Shown: positions 1 to 9,242 of the stretch, piece by piece
Position numbering within the stretch: position 1 is the first letter of the stretch
Layout of the letters: each line of letters starts with the position of its first letter
Assembly (NCBI GenBank): GCA_016791365.1
Contig: JAEUMT010000021.1
Location: 1 to 64,000, forward strand
Origin: Hyphomonadaceae bacterium
GTDB lineage: Bacteria; Pseudomonadota; Alphaproteobacteria; Caulobacterales; Aquidulcibacteraceae
DNA: 64,000 bases
Reading direction: 5' to 3'
Program-made: the position numbers and the translations under genes
The notes under the pieces: generated by a model
The model's database searches: none
Seen by the model: only the letters and a program-made list of their open reading frames with translations
What the model was told of the DNA's origin: nothing

Positions 1-477
1 ATGACCATGGTCGGCTGCTCGATGGCCTACAACATGACCGAAACGCCGGCGCGCAAGGCGCTGCTGCGCCGCTTCGATCACGCCGCCATCTTCCTGATGA
101 TCGCCGGCTCCTACACGCCCTTCACCACCATCCGCTTCGACGGAGCCTGGGCGATCTCGATGACGACGCTCGTGTGGGGCCTCGCGCTCCTCGGCGCCGC
201 CGGCAAACTCTTCCTGCCCGGCATCGGCAAGCGTCTTTGGCTCATCTTCTACGTCGCGCTCGGCCTCCTGATCTTCGCCGCGTTCGGACCGCTCGTGCAA
301 ACCGTACCGCTCCCGGGCGTCATCCTGCTGTCGATCGGCGGCCTGCTCTATGTCGCCGGCATCCCGTTCTACGTCCTGGAAAAGCTGCCGTTCCGCCGCG
401 CCATCTGGCACAGCTTCGTCATGGCCGCCGCCGCCGTGCATTACGCGGCCGTGCTGACGGGCGTCGTATTCGCGTAG
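1..477 (+). CDS. Hemolysin III / PAQR-family membrane protein, 5'-truncated by the window edge
   Basis: This is the C-terminal 158 residues of a polytopic inner-membrane protein of the hemolysin III (HlyIII/PAQR) family. The diagnostic stretch FDHAAIFLMIAGSYTPF lies at about residues 25-41, and the final helix carries the family H-x-x-x-x-x-x-x-x-H arrangement in WHSFVMAAAAVHYAAV. About five hydrophobic segments are visible. Family members are usually about 210 residues, so the first one or two helices lie outside the window and the ATG at base 1 is probably internal. The usual SxxxH motif reads SMAYN here, with Asn in place of His, as I recall for several alphaproteobacterial homologues. The biochemical role is unknown; family assignment is firm. 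Confidence 0.85.
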   Translation: MTMVGCSMAYNMTETPARKALLRRFDHAAIFLMIAGSYTPFTTIRFDGAWAISMTTLVWGLALLGAAGKLFLPGIGKRLWLIFYVALGLLIFAAFGPLVQTVPLPGVILLSIGGLLYVAGIPFYVLEKLPFRRAIWHSFVMAAAAVHYAAVLTGVVFA

Positions 478-489
478 TACAATCTCGTC

Positions 490-1269
490 ATGAGACTTGA
501 AGGCAAGCGCGCCATCGTCGTCGGCGCGGGACAAACTCCGGGCGACACCATCGGCAACGGCCGCGCCATCGCGACCTTGTTCGCACGTGAAGGCGCGCGC
601 GTACTCTGCGTCGATCGCATCGGCGCTCGCGCCGAAGCCACGGCCGCCGAAATCAACGCGGCCGCCATCGAAGCCGACATCACCAGCACCGACGCCTGCG
701 CCGCCATCATCGCCGAAGCCAACACACGCTTCGGCGGCGTCGACATCCTCATCAACAATGTCGGCATTGGCGGCGGCGGCGACGGCCCCGCGCACTTGGC
801 GGACGAAGCCGCCTTCGACCGCATCATGAACGTCAATCTCAAAGGCGCGTGGCTCACCATCAAAGCCGCGACGCCAGCGCTCCGCGAAAGCAAAGGCGCC
901 ATCGTCAACATCTCGTCGCTCGCCTCGCTCGCCGGCGCCAGCATGATCGCCTACGAAGTCTCGAAAGCCGCGCTCAATCGGCTGACGCTCTCGGTCGCGC
1001 TCTCGAACGCCAAATACGGCCTGCGTTGCAACGCCATTCTCCCCGGCCTCATGGATACGCCAATGGCGATGGCCGGACACTCAGCCGCGCAAGGCATCGA
1101 CATTGAAACGCTGCGCGCCAAACGCGCCGCGCAAGTGCCGCTCAACGCAGCTATGGGCGACGCCTGGGACACCGCCAACGCCGCGCTCTTCCTCGCCTGC
1201 GACGAAGCCAAATTCATCACCGGCGTGCTGCTTCCCGTCGATGGCGGCATGTCGGCGCGCGTCGGCTAA
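490..1269 (+). CDS. SDR family NAD(P)-dependent oxidoreductase
   Basis: A 259-residue classical short-chain dehydrogenase. The Rossmann dinucleotide-binding turn near residues 11-24 is atypical and longer than TGxxxGxG (GAGQTPGDTIGNG). The NNVG motif (about residues 87-90), a catalytic Ser in NISSLASLAG and the YEVSK (YxxxK) catalytic pair at about residues 155-159 are all present. The C-terminus (FITGVLLPVDGGMSARVG) is the standard SDR ending. The gene starts 12 bases after the preceding membrane-protein stop, so co-transcription is possible. The substrate cannot be read from the sequence. The extended glycine loop resembles SDRs that act on small alcohols or polyols, but that is only an inference. 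Confidence 0.9.
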   Translation: MRLEGKRAIVVGAGQTPGDTIGNGRAIATLFAREGARVLCVDRIGARAEATAAEINAAAIEADITSTDACAAIIAEANTRFGGVDILINNVGIGGGGDGPAHLADEAAFDRIMNVNLKGAWLTIKAATPALRESKGAIVNISSLASLAGASMIAYEVSKAALNRLTLSVALSNAKYGLRCNAILPGLMDTPMAMAGHSAAQGIDIETLRAKRAAQVPLNAAMGDAWDTANAALFLACDEAKFITGVLLPVDGGMSARVG

Positions 1270-1323
1270 CACTTCGCTCCAACCTGCAAAGAGCGGCGCG
1301 GGCAAATGCGATGATGCTCCGTT

Positions 1324-1346
1324 CCTTCTCCTGGTTAAGGAGAAGG
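1324..1346. repeat. Solo terminal hairpin of the structured intergenic repeat superfamily
   Basis: A perfect palindrome CCTTCTCC-TGGTTAA-GGAGAAGG. The same hairpin, reverse-complemented in the loop, forms the right end of the 149-bp element at 42381-42529. It overlaps the 3' end of the leftward DoxX-like gene: that gene's TAA stop at 1335-1337 is inside the loop, and its last residues (RPSP) are encoded by the stem. It probably also acts as a terminator between the convergent genes. Confidence 0.7.
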
Positions 1347-1721
1347 CCGCGTCGACCACCAAATGATCCAGATCAGCACCGGCTGAAACGCCATGCGCAG
1401 CCACAACACCGTCGCGCCAATCGCTGGATAGCGCTCAGGATGCAGCGCCATTTCGAGATTGGCCGGCGTCACGCAAATCGTCAGCGCGATCAGCGCCCAG
1501 CCCGCGAGCGATCTGAAGCGCGGCATCAGCACGCCAATGGCGCCGCCGATTTCGCAGACGCCCGTGAACAAAACCCAAAACTCAGGCCACGGCGCATAAG
1601 GCGGCATGATAGAAACAAACGCCTCGGTGGCAACAAAATGAAAAACGCCGCCAACCGCGAACCACACAACGACGAAACCAAGCCCAAGCCGCCGCCACAT
1701 GGCCGTCGATATGTGGATCAT
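1335..1721 (-). CDS. DoxX-like small integral membrane protein
   Basis: A 128-residue protein with four predicted membrane helices. The pattern (GGVFHF near residue 24, FTGVCEIGGAIGVLMP, then WALIALTICVTPANLEMALHP) is typical of DoxX-like membrane proteins related to the MauE/DoxD group. I chose the ATG at 1721 because the longer reading frame to 1808 runs into a dispersed repeat and encodes a repeat-derived peptide (MLSLSKQ). The stop codon lies within a palindromic repeat, so the natural C-terminus may have been replaced. Function is unknown; relatives are linked to redox and stress physiology. It is convergent with the upstream dehydrogenase. Confidence 0.75.
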   Translation of the reverse strand: MIHISTAMWRRLGLGFVVVWFAVGGVFHFVATEAFVSIMPPYAPWPEFWVLFTGVCEIGGAIGVLMPRFRSLAGWALIALTICVTPANLEMALHPERYPAIGATVLWLRMAFQPVLIWIIWWSTRPSP

Positions 1722-1762
1722 GCGATGGTGGCTCCAAGGACGAAGGCTGATGGCCCGCGTCT

Positions 1763-1842
1763 GCTTCGACAAGCTCAGCATGACGCTACTGGAAGGCGGG
1801 CGCCACAATCTAGGTTAGCGTCACGCTGAGCCTGTCGAAGCG
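1763..1842. repeat. REP-like inverted pair (TTCGACAAGCTCAG family)
   Basis: Two opposed copies of a short element: GCTTCGACAAGCTCAGCATG begins at 1763, and its inverted partner (GCGTCACGCTGAGCCTGTCG) lies at 1818-1837. The same core recurs at 30388-30413, 30442-30482, 41802-41824 and 41848-41870. This is a common class of extragenic palindrome in Gram-negative genomes. It sits in the spacer between the divergent DoxX-like and enoyl-CoA hydratase genes. Confidence 0.8.
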
Positions 1843-1943
1843 CGACGTCACCGCATCAACGAAGTACGAGGCTCCGGCTACGCTTGCGCAACGTGACGCT
1901 GCCCTAGCCACATGCTAGCCAATGTCCAGGGAGCCCGCGCGCC

Positions 1944-2786
1944 ATGACCGAACACACCTGTTTCAAAGTCAGCATCGAAAACAACATCGCTCATATCGTC
2001 CTCAATCGCCCCGAGGCGTTCAACGCCATGCCGCGGCCCTTCTGGAATGAGCTGCCGGCGATCGTTCAGGACATCAACGACAACGCGCGCGCGCGCGTCA
2101 TCGTCATCTCCTCGACCGGCAAGCACTTCACCGCTGGCATGGACATTTCGGTTTTCACCGACGGCTCAGGCATTGGCGCCCAAGGCGGCGATCAATACGC
2201 GCGCGCCGAAGCCTTCCGCCAATTCGTGCTGACGCTGCAGGGCAGCTTCAATTGCCTCGATACCGCGCGCATGCCGGTGATCGCCGCGATCCAGGGCGGC
2301 TGCATCGGCGCCGGCGTCGACATGAGCAGCGCCTGCGATATCCGCTTCTGCACCGAAGACGCCTTCTTCCAGATCGCCGAAATCAATATCGGCATGACCG
2401 CCGACGTCGGCACCTTTCCGCGCCTGTGCAAACTCATCCCCGAAGGCTGGGTGCGCGAACTTGCTTACGCCGGTCGCCGCTTGCCCGCGCAGCGCGCCAA
2501 AGAGATCGGCCTCGTCAACGAAACCTTCACCACGCAGGAAGCGATGCTCGCGCACGTCATGGAACTCGCGCACGAAATCGCCGCCAAAGCCCCGGTCGCC
2601 GTCGCCGGCTCCAAGCGCATGATCAATCACGCCCGCGACCATTCCATCGCCGATGGCCTCGATTACATCGCCACCTGGCAAGCCGGCATGTTCTCCCCTC
2701 CCCACATGATGGAAGCCTTCGCCGCCAAAGCCCAAAAGCGCGATCCGGTGTTCGAAGACTTAGCGCCGCTAAGAAAGAAGATGTAA
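1944..2786 (+). CDS. Enoyl-CoA hydratase/isomerase (crotonase) family protein
   Basis: A 280-residue crotonase-fold protein expected to hydrate or isomerise acyl-CoA thioesters in the cytoplasm. The first oxyanion-hole segment reads STGKHFTAGMDI (about residues 55-67), and the second, IQGGCIGAGVDMSSACDIRFC, lies at about residues 113-133. Glu in the segment AEINIGMTADVGTFPRL falls where family members carry a catalytic acid, and the Asp in TADVG matches delta3,delta2-/delta3,5-delta2,4-dienoyl-CoA isomerase-like members. A dienoyl-CoA isomerase activity is therefore as likely as hydratase. Length fits the family. Spacing suggests independent transcription. Confidence 0.88.
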   Translation: MTEHTCFKVSIENNIAHIVLNRPEAFNAMPRPFWNELPAIVQDINDNARARVIVISSTGKHFTAGMDISVFTDGSGIGAQGGDQYARAEAFRQFVLTLQGSFNCLDTARMPVIAAIQGGCIGAGVDMSSACDIRFCTEDAFFQIAEINIGMTADVGTFPRLCKLIPEGWVRELAYAGRRLPAQRAKEIGLVNETFTTQEAMLAHVMELAHEIAAKAPVAVAGSKRMINHARDHSIADGLDYIATWQAGMFSPPHMMEAFAAKAQKRDPVFEDLAPLRKKM

Positions 2787-2823
2787 CTTAGACGCCAACA
2801 AGTTGGAGCAGAAGATGTGACAC

Positions 2824-2931
<108 letters not shown>

Positions 2932-2945
2932 TTGCGGAGCAAGAC

Positions 2946-3470
2946 ATGGACATCCGTTTCGTCTCCCCCGGCCCGAACCCACCGCACGAAGTGAACGCCT
3001 TCGTCGAAATCCCCCAAGGCGGCCTGCCGGTAAAATATGAGCTCGACCAAAAATCCGGCGCGCTCTTTGTCGATCGCTTCCTGCACACCTCGATGCTGTA
3101 TCCGAGCAATTATGGCTTCATCCCGAACACGCTCGGCGAAGACGGCGATCCGCTCGACATTCTTGTCGTCACGCCGATGCCAGTCGTGCCCGGCTGCCTC
3201 ATCCGCTCACGCCCGGTCGGCGTGCTGTTGATGGACGATGAAAAAGGCGTTGACGAAAAAATACTCGCGGTCCCGGTCGATGCGCTGAATCCGTTTTATA
3301 AGGACGTCAAAACGCACGAAGATCTGCCGCCGCTGCTCGTGCAGCAGATCAAGCACTTCTTCACCCACTACAAGGATCTCGAACCCGGCAAAATGGCGAG
3401 CGTCGGCGAATGGGCGACGCTCGACGTCGCCTATGAGCGCATCAATCTGGCGATCAAGCGCAAGAAATGA
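2946..3470 (+). CDS. ppa: Inorganic pyrophosphatase (family I)
   Basis: A 174-residue soluble inorganic pyrophosphatase that hydrolyses PPi to two phosphates and drives biosynthetic reactions forward. The family I signature is clear: the D-x-D-P-x-D pattern in EDGDPLDILV (about residues 64-73), Lys in PVKYELDQKSG (about residues 28-38), YPSNYGFIP (about residues 51-59), and the C-terminal KHFFTHYKDLEPGK. I chose the ATG at 2946 because a GGAG ribosome-binding site lies 6 bases upstream; longer in-frame starts run into the heptamer repeats. Its stop overlaps the next start (ATGA). Confidence 0.95.
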   Translation: MDIRFVSPGPNPPHEVNAFVEIPQGGLPVKYELDQKSGALFVDRFLHTSMLYPSNYGFIPNTLGEDGDPLDILVVTPMPVVPGCLIRSRPVGVLLMDDEKGVDEKILAVPVDALNPFYKDVKTHEDLPPLLVQQIKHFFTHYKDLEPGKMASVGEWATLDVAYERINLAIKRKK

Positions 3471-3712
3471 CGTCCGCGATCGCCGCCAAATTGATCGACG
3501 CACTCGAAGCCGCCGCCGGGCGCGAAGCCGGCGGCCAAACCGCGCTCGTCTCCGTAACGATCGATATGCTGAGCGCCGACGCCGAAACTTCGGCCGAAGC
3601 CAAGCTCGTGCGCAAAACCCGCACGCTCGTCTTCATGAGCGCCGAAGCGCGCTCCGCCAGCGGCGAACGCGTCGCGACCGCCTCAAGCGTGCACAAAGTC
3701 CTGAGCGCCTAA
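3467..3712 (+). CDS. Small hotdog-like protein, possibly a partial thioesterase-fold domain
   Basis: An 81-residue soluble protein translationally coupled to ppa by an ATGA overlap. The second half (KTRTLVFMSAEARSASGERV followed by ATASSVHKVL) resembles the last two beta-strands of PaaI-type hotdog thioesterases, where the pattern is R-x-G-R-T-L-x-F-x-x-A-x-V-x-x-x-G-x-x-V-A-x-A. The HGG-type catalytic segment and long helix are absent, so it is either a remnant or a small stand-alone protein. No function is assigned. Coupling to ppa argues that it is translated. Confidence 0.55.
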   Translation: MTSAIAAKLIDALEAAAGREAGGQTALVSVTIDMLSADAETSAEAKLVRKTRTLVFMSAEARSASGERVATASSVHKVLSA

Positions 3713-3836
3713 CCCCCGCTTCCCGGACCCAAGGATGGGCCAATCAGCTGTAGAAATGGAGCCAGCGCCAGAAATGGCGTCACGCTACTTAAATAATTGA
3801 ACTCAGATTGGCGCCGAGCCCCGAAACCCCGGCCCG

Positions 3837-4432
3837 CTAAACCCGCGGCGCGATCCAGCGCATTTCGACCAACGTCGCATCGTGCAGAAGATCAGGCTCG
3901 ATCTCGTCGAACGACGCGGCCGGCTCAGCCCCATCCGGCAAACGATAGACGCGCCAGAAGCGTCCATCCGCCGCCGTCGAGCACGCAAAGCCATTGCCGC
4001 CGTCGAATTGTTCAGTGGCGCAGAACACCACCTCTTCCGGCGGCGCCACCGCGAACTTCGATTGACCAACGACCTCGCCGGCGGGGCTGCGCGCCTGCGC
4101 CGAGCGCGTCACCACGGAATGGATGTGCTGACGATCCGCTGTCGGCAGCACGCGAAACACTTCCTCGGCGCCGGTCGAAAGCGTGATCGCCTTGAACGCT
4201 TCGCCTTCGACCTGATCATCGACCTCGGCGACGACGTAATCCGCCGCCGCGCCCTGCACCGCCGCGACATTCATCGGCAACGCCGCGGAAATGCCCGCCG
4301 CGCCATCCGGACCGATCGTCGACGCGGACGTCTCCGACGCCACCGCAACCGGATCAGCGTCGCTGGTCTCGCGTTGTTGCGCTTGCTGTCCGCACGCGGC
4401 CAAAACCAGCGCCGCCGCGATAACCCATCGCT

Positions 4433-4436
<4 letters not shown>
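3837..4436 (-). CDS. Predicted lipoprotein coupled to the thiolase gene
   Basis: A 199-residue lipoprotein: a lipobox LAAC follows a short signal peptide ([14 protein letters not shown], cysteine near residue 15). The rest is soluble and contains two later cysteines ([19 protein letters not shown]) that could form a disulfide. I chose the GTG at 4436 because it overlaps the thiolase stop (GTGA on the minus strand) and begins the signal peptide directly. I do not recognise a named domain. Tight coupling to an acyl-CoA thiolase gene is unexpected for an envelope protein and may only reflect shared transcription. Confidence 0.7.
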
Positions 4437-5617
<1,181 letters not shown>

Positions 5618-5653
5618 GGACGTACTCCTCCAAATATTTGCGCGGACACTAAT

Positions 5654-5689
5654 CGCCGCGATGCGCGCGTGAAAGCGCGTATCGCGGCG
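5654..5689. terminator. Hairpin downstream of the coiled-coil membrane protein gene
   Basis: A 15-bp stem (CGCCGCGATGCGCGC pairing with GCGCGTATCGCGGCG, one G-T pair) with a 6-base loop. It lies just past the stop of the leftward gene at 5711 and before the leftward thiolase start. There is no T-tract on the minus strand, so intrinsic termination would be weak; it could instead protect the transcript 3' end. Confidence 0.5.
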
Positions 5690-5710
5690 TCAGCGTCACT
5701 ATAACCGCGA

Positions 5711-6835
5711 TTACGAGATCGCGTTGTTGTTCACGAGCCCACCGGTTGGCGCCGCTTCCGGCGCCGGCGGCGATACAGGCGCCGAGGCGGAAACTCCTCC
5801 TTGCTGGAAGATGCCGCGCCCGCGGTCCTGGATCCACTTGGCGATGTCCTCCGAGAGAACCCCCGCGACAATGCCGACGAGCGACACCGTGAACGGATTG
5901 AGCGTCGAGGATGTCGTCGCCTGCTGCACCGAGGACGCGATCGAAAAGCCGGCTATGGCGGCGTTGGCGAGCACATAGAATGCGAGCGCCGCGCACATGC
6001 CAAAGATAAGACGCACAACGATCTCGGCCATCGTCACCTGCACCGGACGATTGAGATAAGCGGGGAAGAGATAAAGCAGCGAGCCAAGCGCGCCCATCAG
6101 CAGAACGAGAATCGTCGAAAGCAATGCCGGGTGCCCCTGCGCGAGAAAAGCACTGGCGCCCAGCGGGCTCATCGAACGCAGCGCATACGCTTCGCCGCGA
6201 ATGCGCGTGTAGTGCTCATAGTCCGGCACAACGCTCTGCTGGAGCGCGAAGACGCGGCGGTTGACCTCAGCGACCTGGCCGGAAACCAGACGCTGGCGCG
6301 CCACCAGCGCCGACCGCTCCGCACCGCGATCATCGAGCGCTTCTTCCTGCGATGCGAGTTGCTGCACCTGCACGCGCAATTGCGCCACGCCCTGCTGATC
6401 AGCCGGCGGCAGCCCGGGGCGCGCGGCAAGCGCATTGATACGTTGCGAAAGCCCCTGCGCGGTCATGTCAGCGGCGGCGCTTTCACCCGTTTGAACGTTG
6501 GAGCGCGTTTCGATATCGGCGATCGCGCCCACCATGGCGGCGCGCGCTTCGTTGGTTGAAGCCTCCGCCCCTTGAACCTGCGTATCCAGCGACGCGATCT
6601 GCTGGTCGATCTCGAGCAACTCGCCGCGCGGGCCAGCGCTTTCGCCTTCAAGCTGACGGATCTGGCGATCGGCCGCGTCGAGTTGCGCAAACGATATGAG
6701 GCCGTTCGTCGACGGCGAAATTTGCTGCACGCCAAACTGGAAATCGCGCGAGCTGAACACGAGCGCGGCAAGGCCAAGCACAGCCACCATCGCCACCGCG
6801 AGCACCACGCCTACGGAAAACTTGTAGATCGTCAT
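5711..6835 (-). CDS. Membrane protein with a long periplasmic coiled coil, function unknown
   Basis: A 374-residue protein. Residues 7-30 form an N-terminal membrane anchor. Residues about 50-215 are rich in Glu, Gln, Ala and Arg with heptad periodicity (for example DAADRQIRQLEGE and AQLRVQVQQLASQEEALDD), which indicates a coiled coil. Two or three further hydrophobic segments follow (LLSTILVLLMGALGSLLYLF; RLIFGMCAALAFYVLANAAI; FTVSLVGIVAGVLSEDIAKW). The C-terminal tail is rich in Ala and Pro. I do not recognise a named family. The layout suggests an envelope scaffold or sensor. It is transcribed divergently from the small secreted protein at 7096. Confidence 0.7.
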   Translation of the reverse strand: MTIYKFSVGVVLAVAMVAVLGLAALVFSSRDFQFGVQQISPSTNGLISFAQLDAADRQIRQLEGESAGPRGELLEIDQQIASLDTQVQGAEASTNEARAAMVGAIADIETRSNVQTGESAAADMTAQGLSQRINALAARPGLPPADQQGVAQLRVQVQQLASQEEALDDRGAERSALVARQRLVSGQVAEVNRRVFALQQSVVPDYEHYTRIRGEAYALRSMSPLGASAFLAQGHPALLSTILVLLMGALGSLLYLFPAYLNRPVQVTMAEIVVRLIFGMCAALAFYVLANAAIAGFSIASSVQQATTSSTLNPFTVSLVGIVAGVLSEDIAKWIQDRGRGIFQQGGVSASAPVSPPAPEAAPTGGLVNNNAIS

Positions 6836-6934
6836 CGCCGGTCGTCCCCTTGGTTCTAATCCGACGCGCCCACCCGCACGCGTCCCGCCGCAGGCCCCGT
6901 TCTAGCGCATCGGATGGGAGCGGGCTGGCCTTTT

Positions 6935-6942
6935 TTAACCAT
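6935..6942 (+). promoter_or_regulatory. Candidate CtrA half-site TTAACCAT
   Basis: An exact TTAACCAT preceded by a T-run lies in the divergent spacer between the coiled-coil membrane protein gene and the small secreted protein gene. TTAACCAT is one form of the Caulobacter CtrA recognition sequence. A single 8-mer is weak evidence. Confidence 0.25.
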
Positions 6943-7095
6943 GGAAGCTGACCTGAGCCGTAGCTGACGCTACGTAATCACTATTCAGTGAACATTTTCT
7001 CATTCCTTCAATTTTCTCTTGTCAGCCATCAGCGAACCCGTCATACAGGCGATGCGCTCCTCCCCAAGCAGCGCGACCAGTCCAGGAGTAGGTTC

Positions 7096-7434
7096 ATGTC
7101 CGTCATTCGTTCGATCGTCGCCGCCGCTGTGATCAGCGCTGCTTTCGTCGCCCCCGCGTTCGCCCGCGAAGTTTACACGATCAAATTGTCGGCCCCGGTG
7201 GCCGCCCAAACCCGCATTATCGCGCTCAACACCATTTGGGATTGCGAAGGCGACACCTGCCTCGCCCGTGCCGACCATGGCGTGAACGTCCGTTCGTGCC
7301 GCCAGTTCGTGCGCCAGGCCGACGGCCTGCGCATCGTCTCGTACGGCGCCGCCAATGAACAACTGAGCGCTGACGAAGTCGCGCGCTGCAACGGCGAGAC
7401 CTATCAGGCGTCGAGCGGCCAATCAGGCCAATAA
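7096..7434 (+). CDS. Small secreted protein resembling the CC_3452 family
   Basis: A 112-residue exported protein. A classical signal peptide (residues 1-23, ending AFVAPAFA) precedes a domain with the pattern TRIIALNTIWDCEGDTCLAR, then RSCRQFVRQAD and LSADEVARCNG. The two Cys pairs are likely disulfides. The pattern matches my memory of a small alphaproteobacterial secreted family known only by a Caulobacter locus number (CC_3452); its function is unknown. I chose the ATG at 7096 because AGGAG lies 7 bases upstream and the signal peptide begins there. It ends in a strong intrinsic terminator. Confidence 0.8.
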   Translation: MSVIRSIVAAAVISAAFVAPAFAREVYTIKLSAPVAAQTRIIALNTIWDCEGDTCLARADHGVNVRSCRQFVRQADGLRIVSYGAANEQLSADEVARCNGETYQASSGQSGQ

Positions 7435-7466
7435 TCGAACGCGCTTGGGCGCTTTGAGTTTGAGAG

Positions 7467-7493
7467 CCGCCGGTCGAAAGACCGGCGGTTTTT
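7467..7493 (+). terminator. Intrinsic terminator
   Basis: A 9-bp GC-rich stem CCGCCGGTC, GAAA tetraloop, GACCGGCGG, followed by TTTTT. It ends the small secreted protein gene and touches the 3' end of the convergent lipoprotein gene. Confidence 0.9.
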
Positions 7494-7966
7494 CATATCC
7501 GGCCGCGGAGATCTTCGCGCCAGGGATGCGCGCCGCAGGGCGCAAGCGTCAGCGCCTGCACCGCCGGATCATCGCCAATGCGCATGCGCGCGGCGCCCGT
7601 GCGCGCATCGACGATACTGTGCGTCAGCGGCGCCAGGCCGCCATTGGGTTGGCGCGCCAGCACCAACATGCCGCGCGCGCCGGCGACGCGCGCCCCGCCG
7701 GCGACATGCGGCAGCTCATAAGTGATGCGCACGCGGAACGACAGGCCTTCGCTTTCCAGCCTGTAACGTGGATGATCGAACAGCGTTTGCGTCTCTTCGT
7801 CATAGACGACTTCAACCGCATCCGCCTGAAAACGCACACCTACGCCGGCCGCGCACGCCGCGGGCCCCGCGCTCCACAACCCATCCAATTCGGCAGGCGG
7901 GCGCGATGGCCCGGCGCACGCCGAAACCAGAAGACTCACGGAAAGGAGCGCCAAAGCGCGCAACAT
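7493..7966 (-). CDS. Predicted lipoprotein, function unknown
   Basis: A 157-residue protein with an N-terminal signal (LRALALLSVSLLVSAC), so Cys17 is the likely lipidation site. The mature part begins with a Pro-rich linker and then a compact domain containing LDGLWSAGPAACAAGVGVRF, DHPRYRLESEGLSFRVRI and IGDDPAVQALTLAPCGAHPW. The Cys in AACAAG and APCGAH may pair. I recognise no family. It is convergent with the preceding gene and shares its terminator region. Confidence 0.75.
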   Translation of the reverse strand: MLRALALLSVSLLVSACAGPSRPPAELDGLWSAGPAACAAGVGVRFQADAVEVVYDEETQTLFDHPRYRLESEGLSFRVRITYELPHVAGGARVAGARGMLVLARQPNGGLAPLTHSIVDARTGAARMRIGDDPAVQALTLAPCGAHPWREDLRGRI

Positions 7967-8063
7967 CAGGCAATGGAGCTACGCTGGTATGGTTGATGCT
8001 GTCTGAACGTCGCTAAATCACTGGTCAAAGCAGCAGCGGCGCCCCATGTGACGGCCATACCTC

Positions 8064-8750
8064 ATGGACATACCGGTGCCCGCCCCCTCCGCCGCCAAAC
8101 ACGGCGTACATACTGAAGGTCGCGCGGCCTCCGAAGTTCTGCAGGAGCTGTCGGACTCATTCACCAGCGACAGAATCAGCGTCGGCGATCTGATTGACCG
8201 GCTCGATTCACGCGCCCACGGCGTGCTCTTGCTCATCCTCGCATTGCCGATGTGCATCCCGAACGTGCCTGGCATCTCCACCATTTTCGGCGTGCTGATG
8301 ATCGCGCCCGCGCTCGGCCTTCTCTTCGGTCAGCGCCGCTTGTGGCTGCCCCGCCAAGTGCGCGCCTGGACGTTCCCGCGCGCAGCGTTTTGCCGCGCGC
8401 TCGGCGTCGCGATCGGCGGTTTGCGACGCGTCGAATTCCTGATCAAGCCGCGCCTTTCTTTTCTGACGCGCTGGCCCGTCACGTCCGCCGTCGGCTTTCA
8501 AACGCTGCTCATGGCGCTGGTGCTGATCCTGCCGATCTTCGGCGCGAACATGCCGCCAGGCGTCGCCGTCGTGTTCATGGCGCTCGCTCTGATGCAGCGC
8601 GACGGCCTCTTGATGCTGCTCTCAATTCCGATCGCGATCGGCTCGATCATCTACGTCTATCTGTTCACCAAGTACGGCATCCTCGTCGCCGCCTGGCTCG
8701 GCAATTGGGCGCAAGACGCCCTCACTTCGCTCAACCTTCATTTCTTCTAG
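8064..8750 (+). CDS. exoD: ExoD family membrane protein
   Basis: A 228-residue polytopic membrane protein of the ExoD family, named for a Sinorhizobium exopolysaccharide locus; the molecular activity is not established. Diagnostic features are the N-terminal helix (SEVLQELSDSFTSDRISVGDLIDRLDSRAHG), then LLLILALPMCIPNVPGISTIFG, and a later GANMPPGVAVVFMALALMQRDGLLM. About five membrane helices are visible. The start lacks a clear Shine-Dalgarno sequence. The stop overlaps the stop of the convergent DoxX gene by 4 bases. Confidence 0.85.
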   Translation: MDIPVPAPSAAKHGVHTEGRAASEVLQELSDSFTSDRISVGDLIDRLDSRAHGVLLLILALPMCIPNVPGISTIFGVLMIAPALGLLFGQRRLWLPRQVRAWTFPRAAFCRALGVAIGGLRRVEFLIKPRLSFLTRWPVTSAVGFQTLLMALVLILPIFGANMPPGVAVVFMALALMQRDGLLMLLSIPIAIGSIIYVYLFTKYGILVAAWLGNWAQDALTSLNLHFF

Positions 8751-9166
8751 GCGCGCGCCCCGCGCGGCGCATACGCCCAGGCGATCGCGATCAGGCCGGC
8801 AAGCAACAGCACCGAATATTCCATGCCGTTGCGTCCCGCGCCGACGACGAACCATCCCGCCGGCAAGTGCACCAGCACCATGCCGAGCCCGATAATGCAG
8901 ATGTGCCCAAGCGCGGCGAGAGTCACGTAGCGGCGCGCGAGAATGAAGAGCGGCCCGATCAGCTCATAGACGGTGACCGCGCCCGCCCAATAAAGCCCCA
9001 TCGGAAAGCCAAGCGAACTCAGCCACTCGCCGAACCCCGTCACGTGTGGGTCCCATTGGCTGGCGCGAAACGCCCCGTGAATGAACACTAGAACCGCAAG
9101 CGTAACGCGCACGATCGACAGCGAAAACTCAAGCCGATCCGCATGCGCGCGTGGTCCAAAAAGCAT
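8747..9166 (-). CDS. DoxX family protein
   Basis: A 139-residue, four-helix integral membrane protein of the DoxX family. The motif LSIVRVTLAVLVFIHGAFR opens the first helix, and FGEWLSSLGFPMGLYWAGAVTVYELIGPLFIL is the usual helix-2 region with the conserved Gly-x-P and Glu. DoxX proteins are associated with quinone- or thiol-linked redox processes; the substrate here is unknown. It overlaps the convergent exoD stop. This is one of three DoxX-like genes in the window. Confidence 0.85.
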   Translation of the reverse strand: MLFGPRAHADRLEFSLSIVRVTLAVLVFIHGAFRASQWDPHVTGFGEWLSSLGFPMGLYWAGAVTVYELIGPLFILARRYVTLAALGHICIIGLGMVLVHLPAGWFVVGAGRNGMEYSVLLLAGLIAIAWAYAPRGARA

Positions 9167-9242
9167 TGCGGCCCTCCCTCATCACAACGACGAAAGTGCG
9201 CCGCAGCGCGGCGTCATGCGCAATGAGATTGCGACGAAGCGA

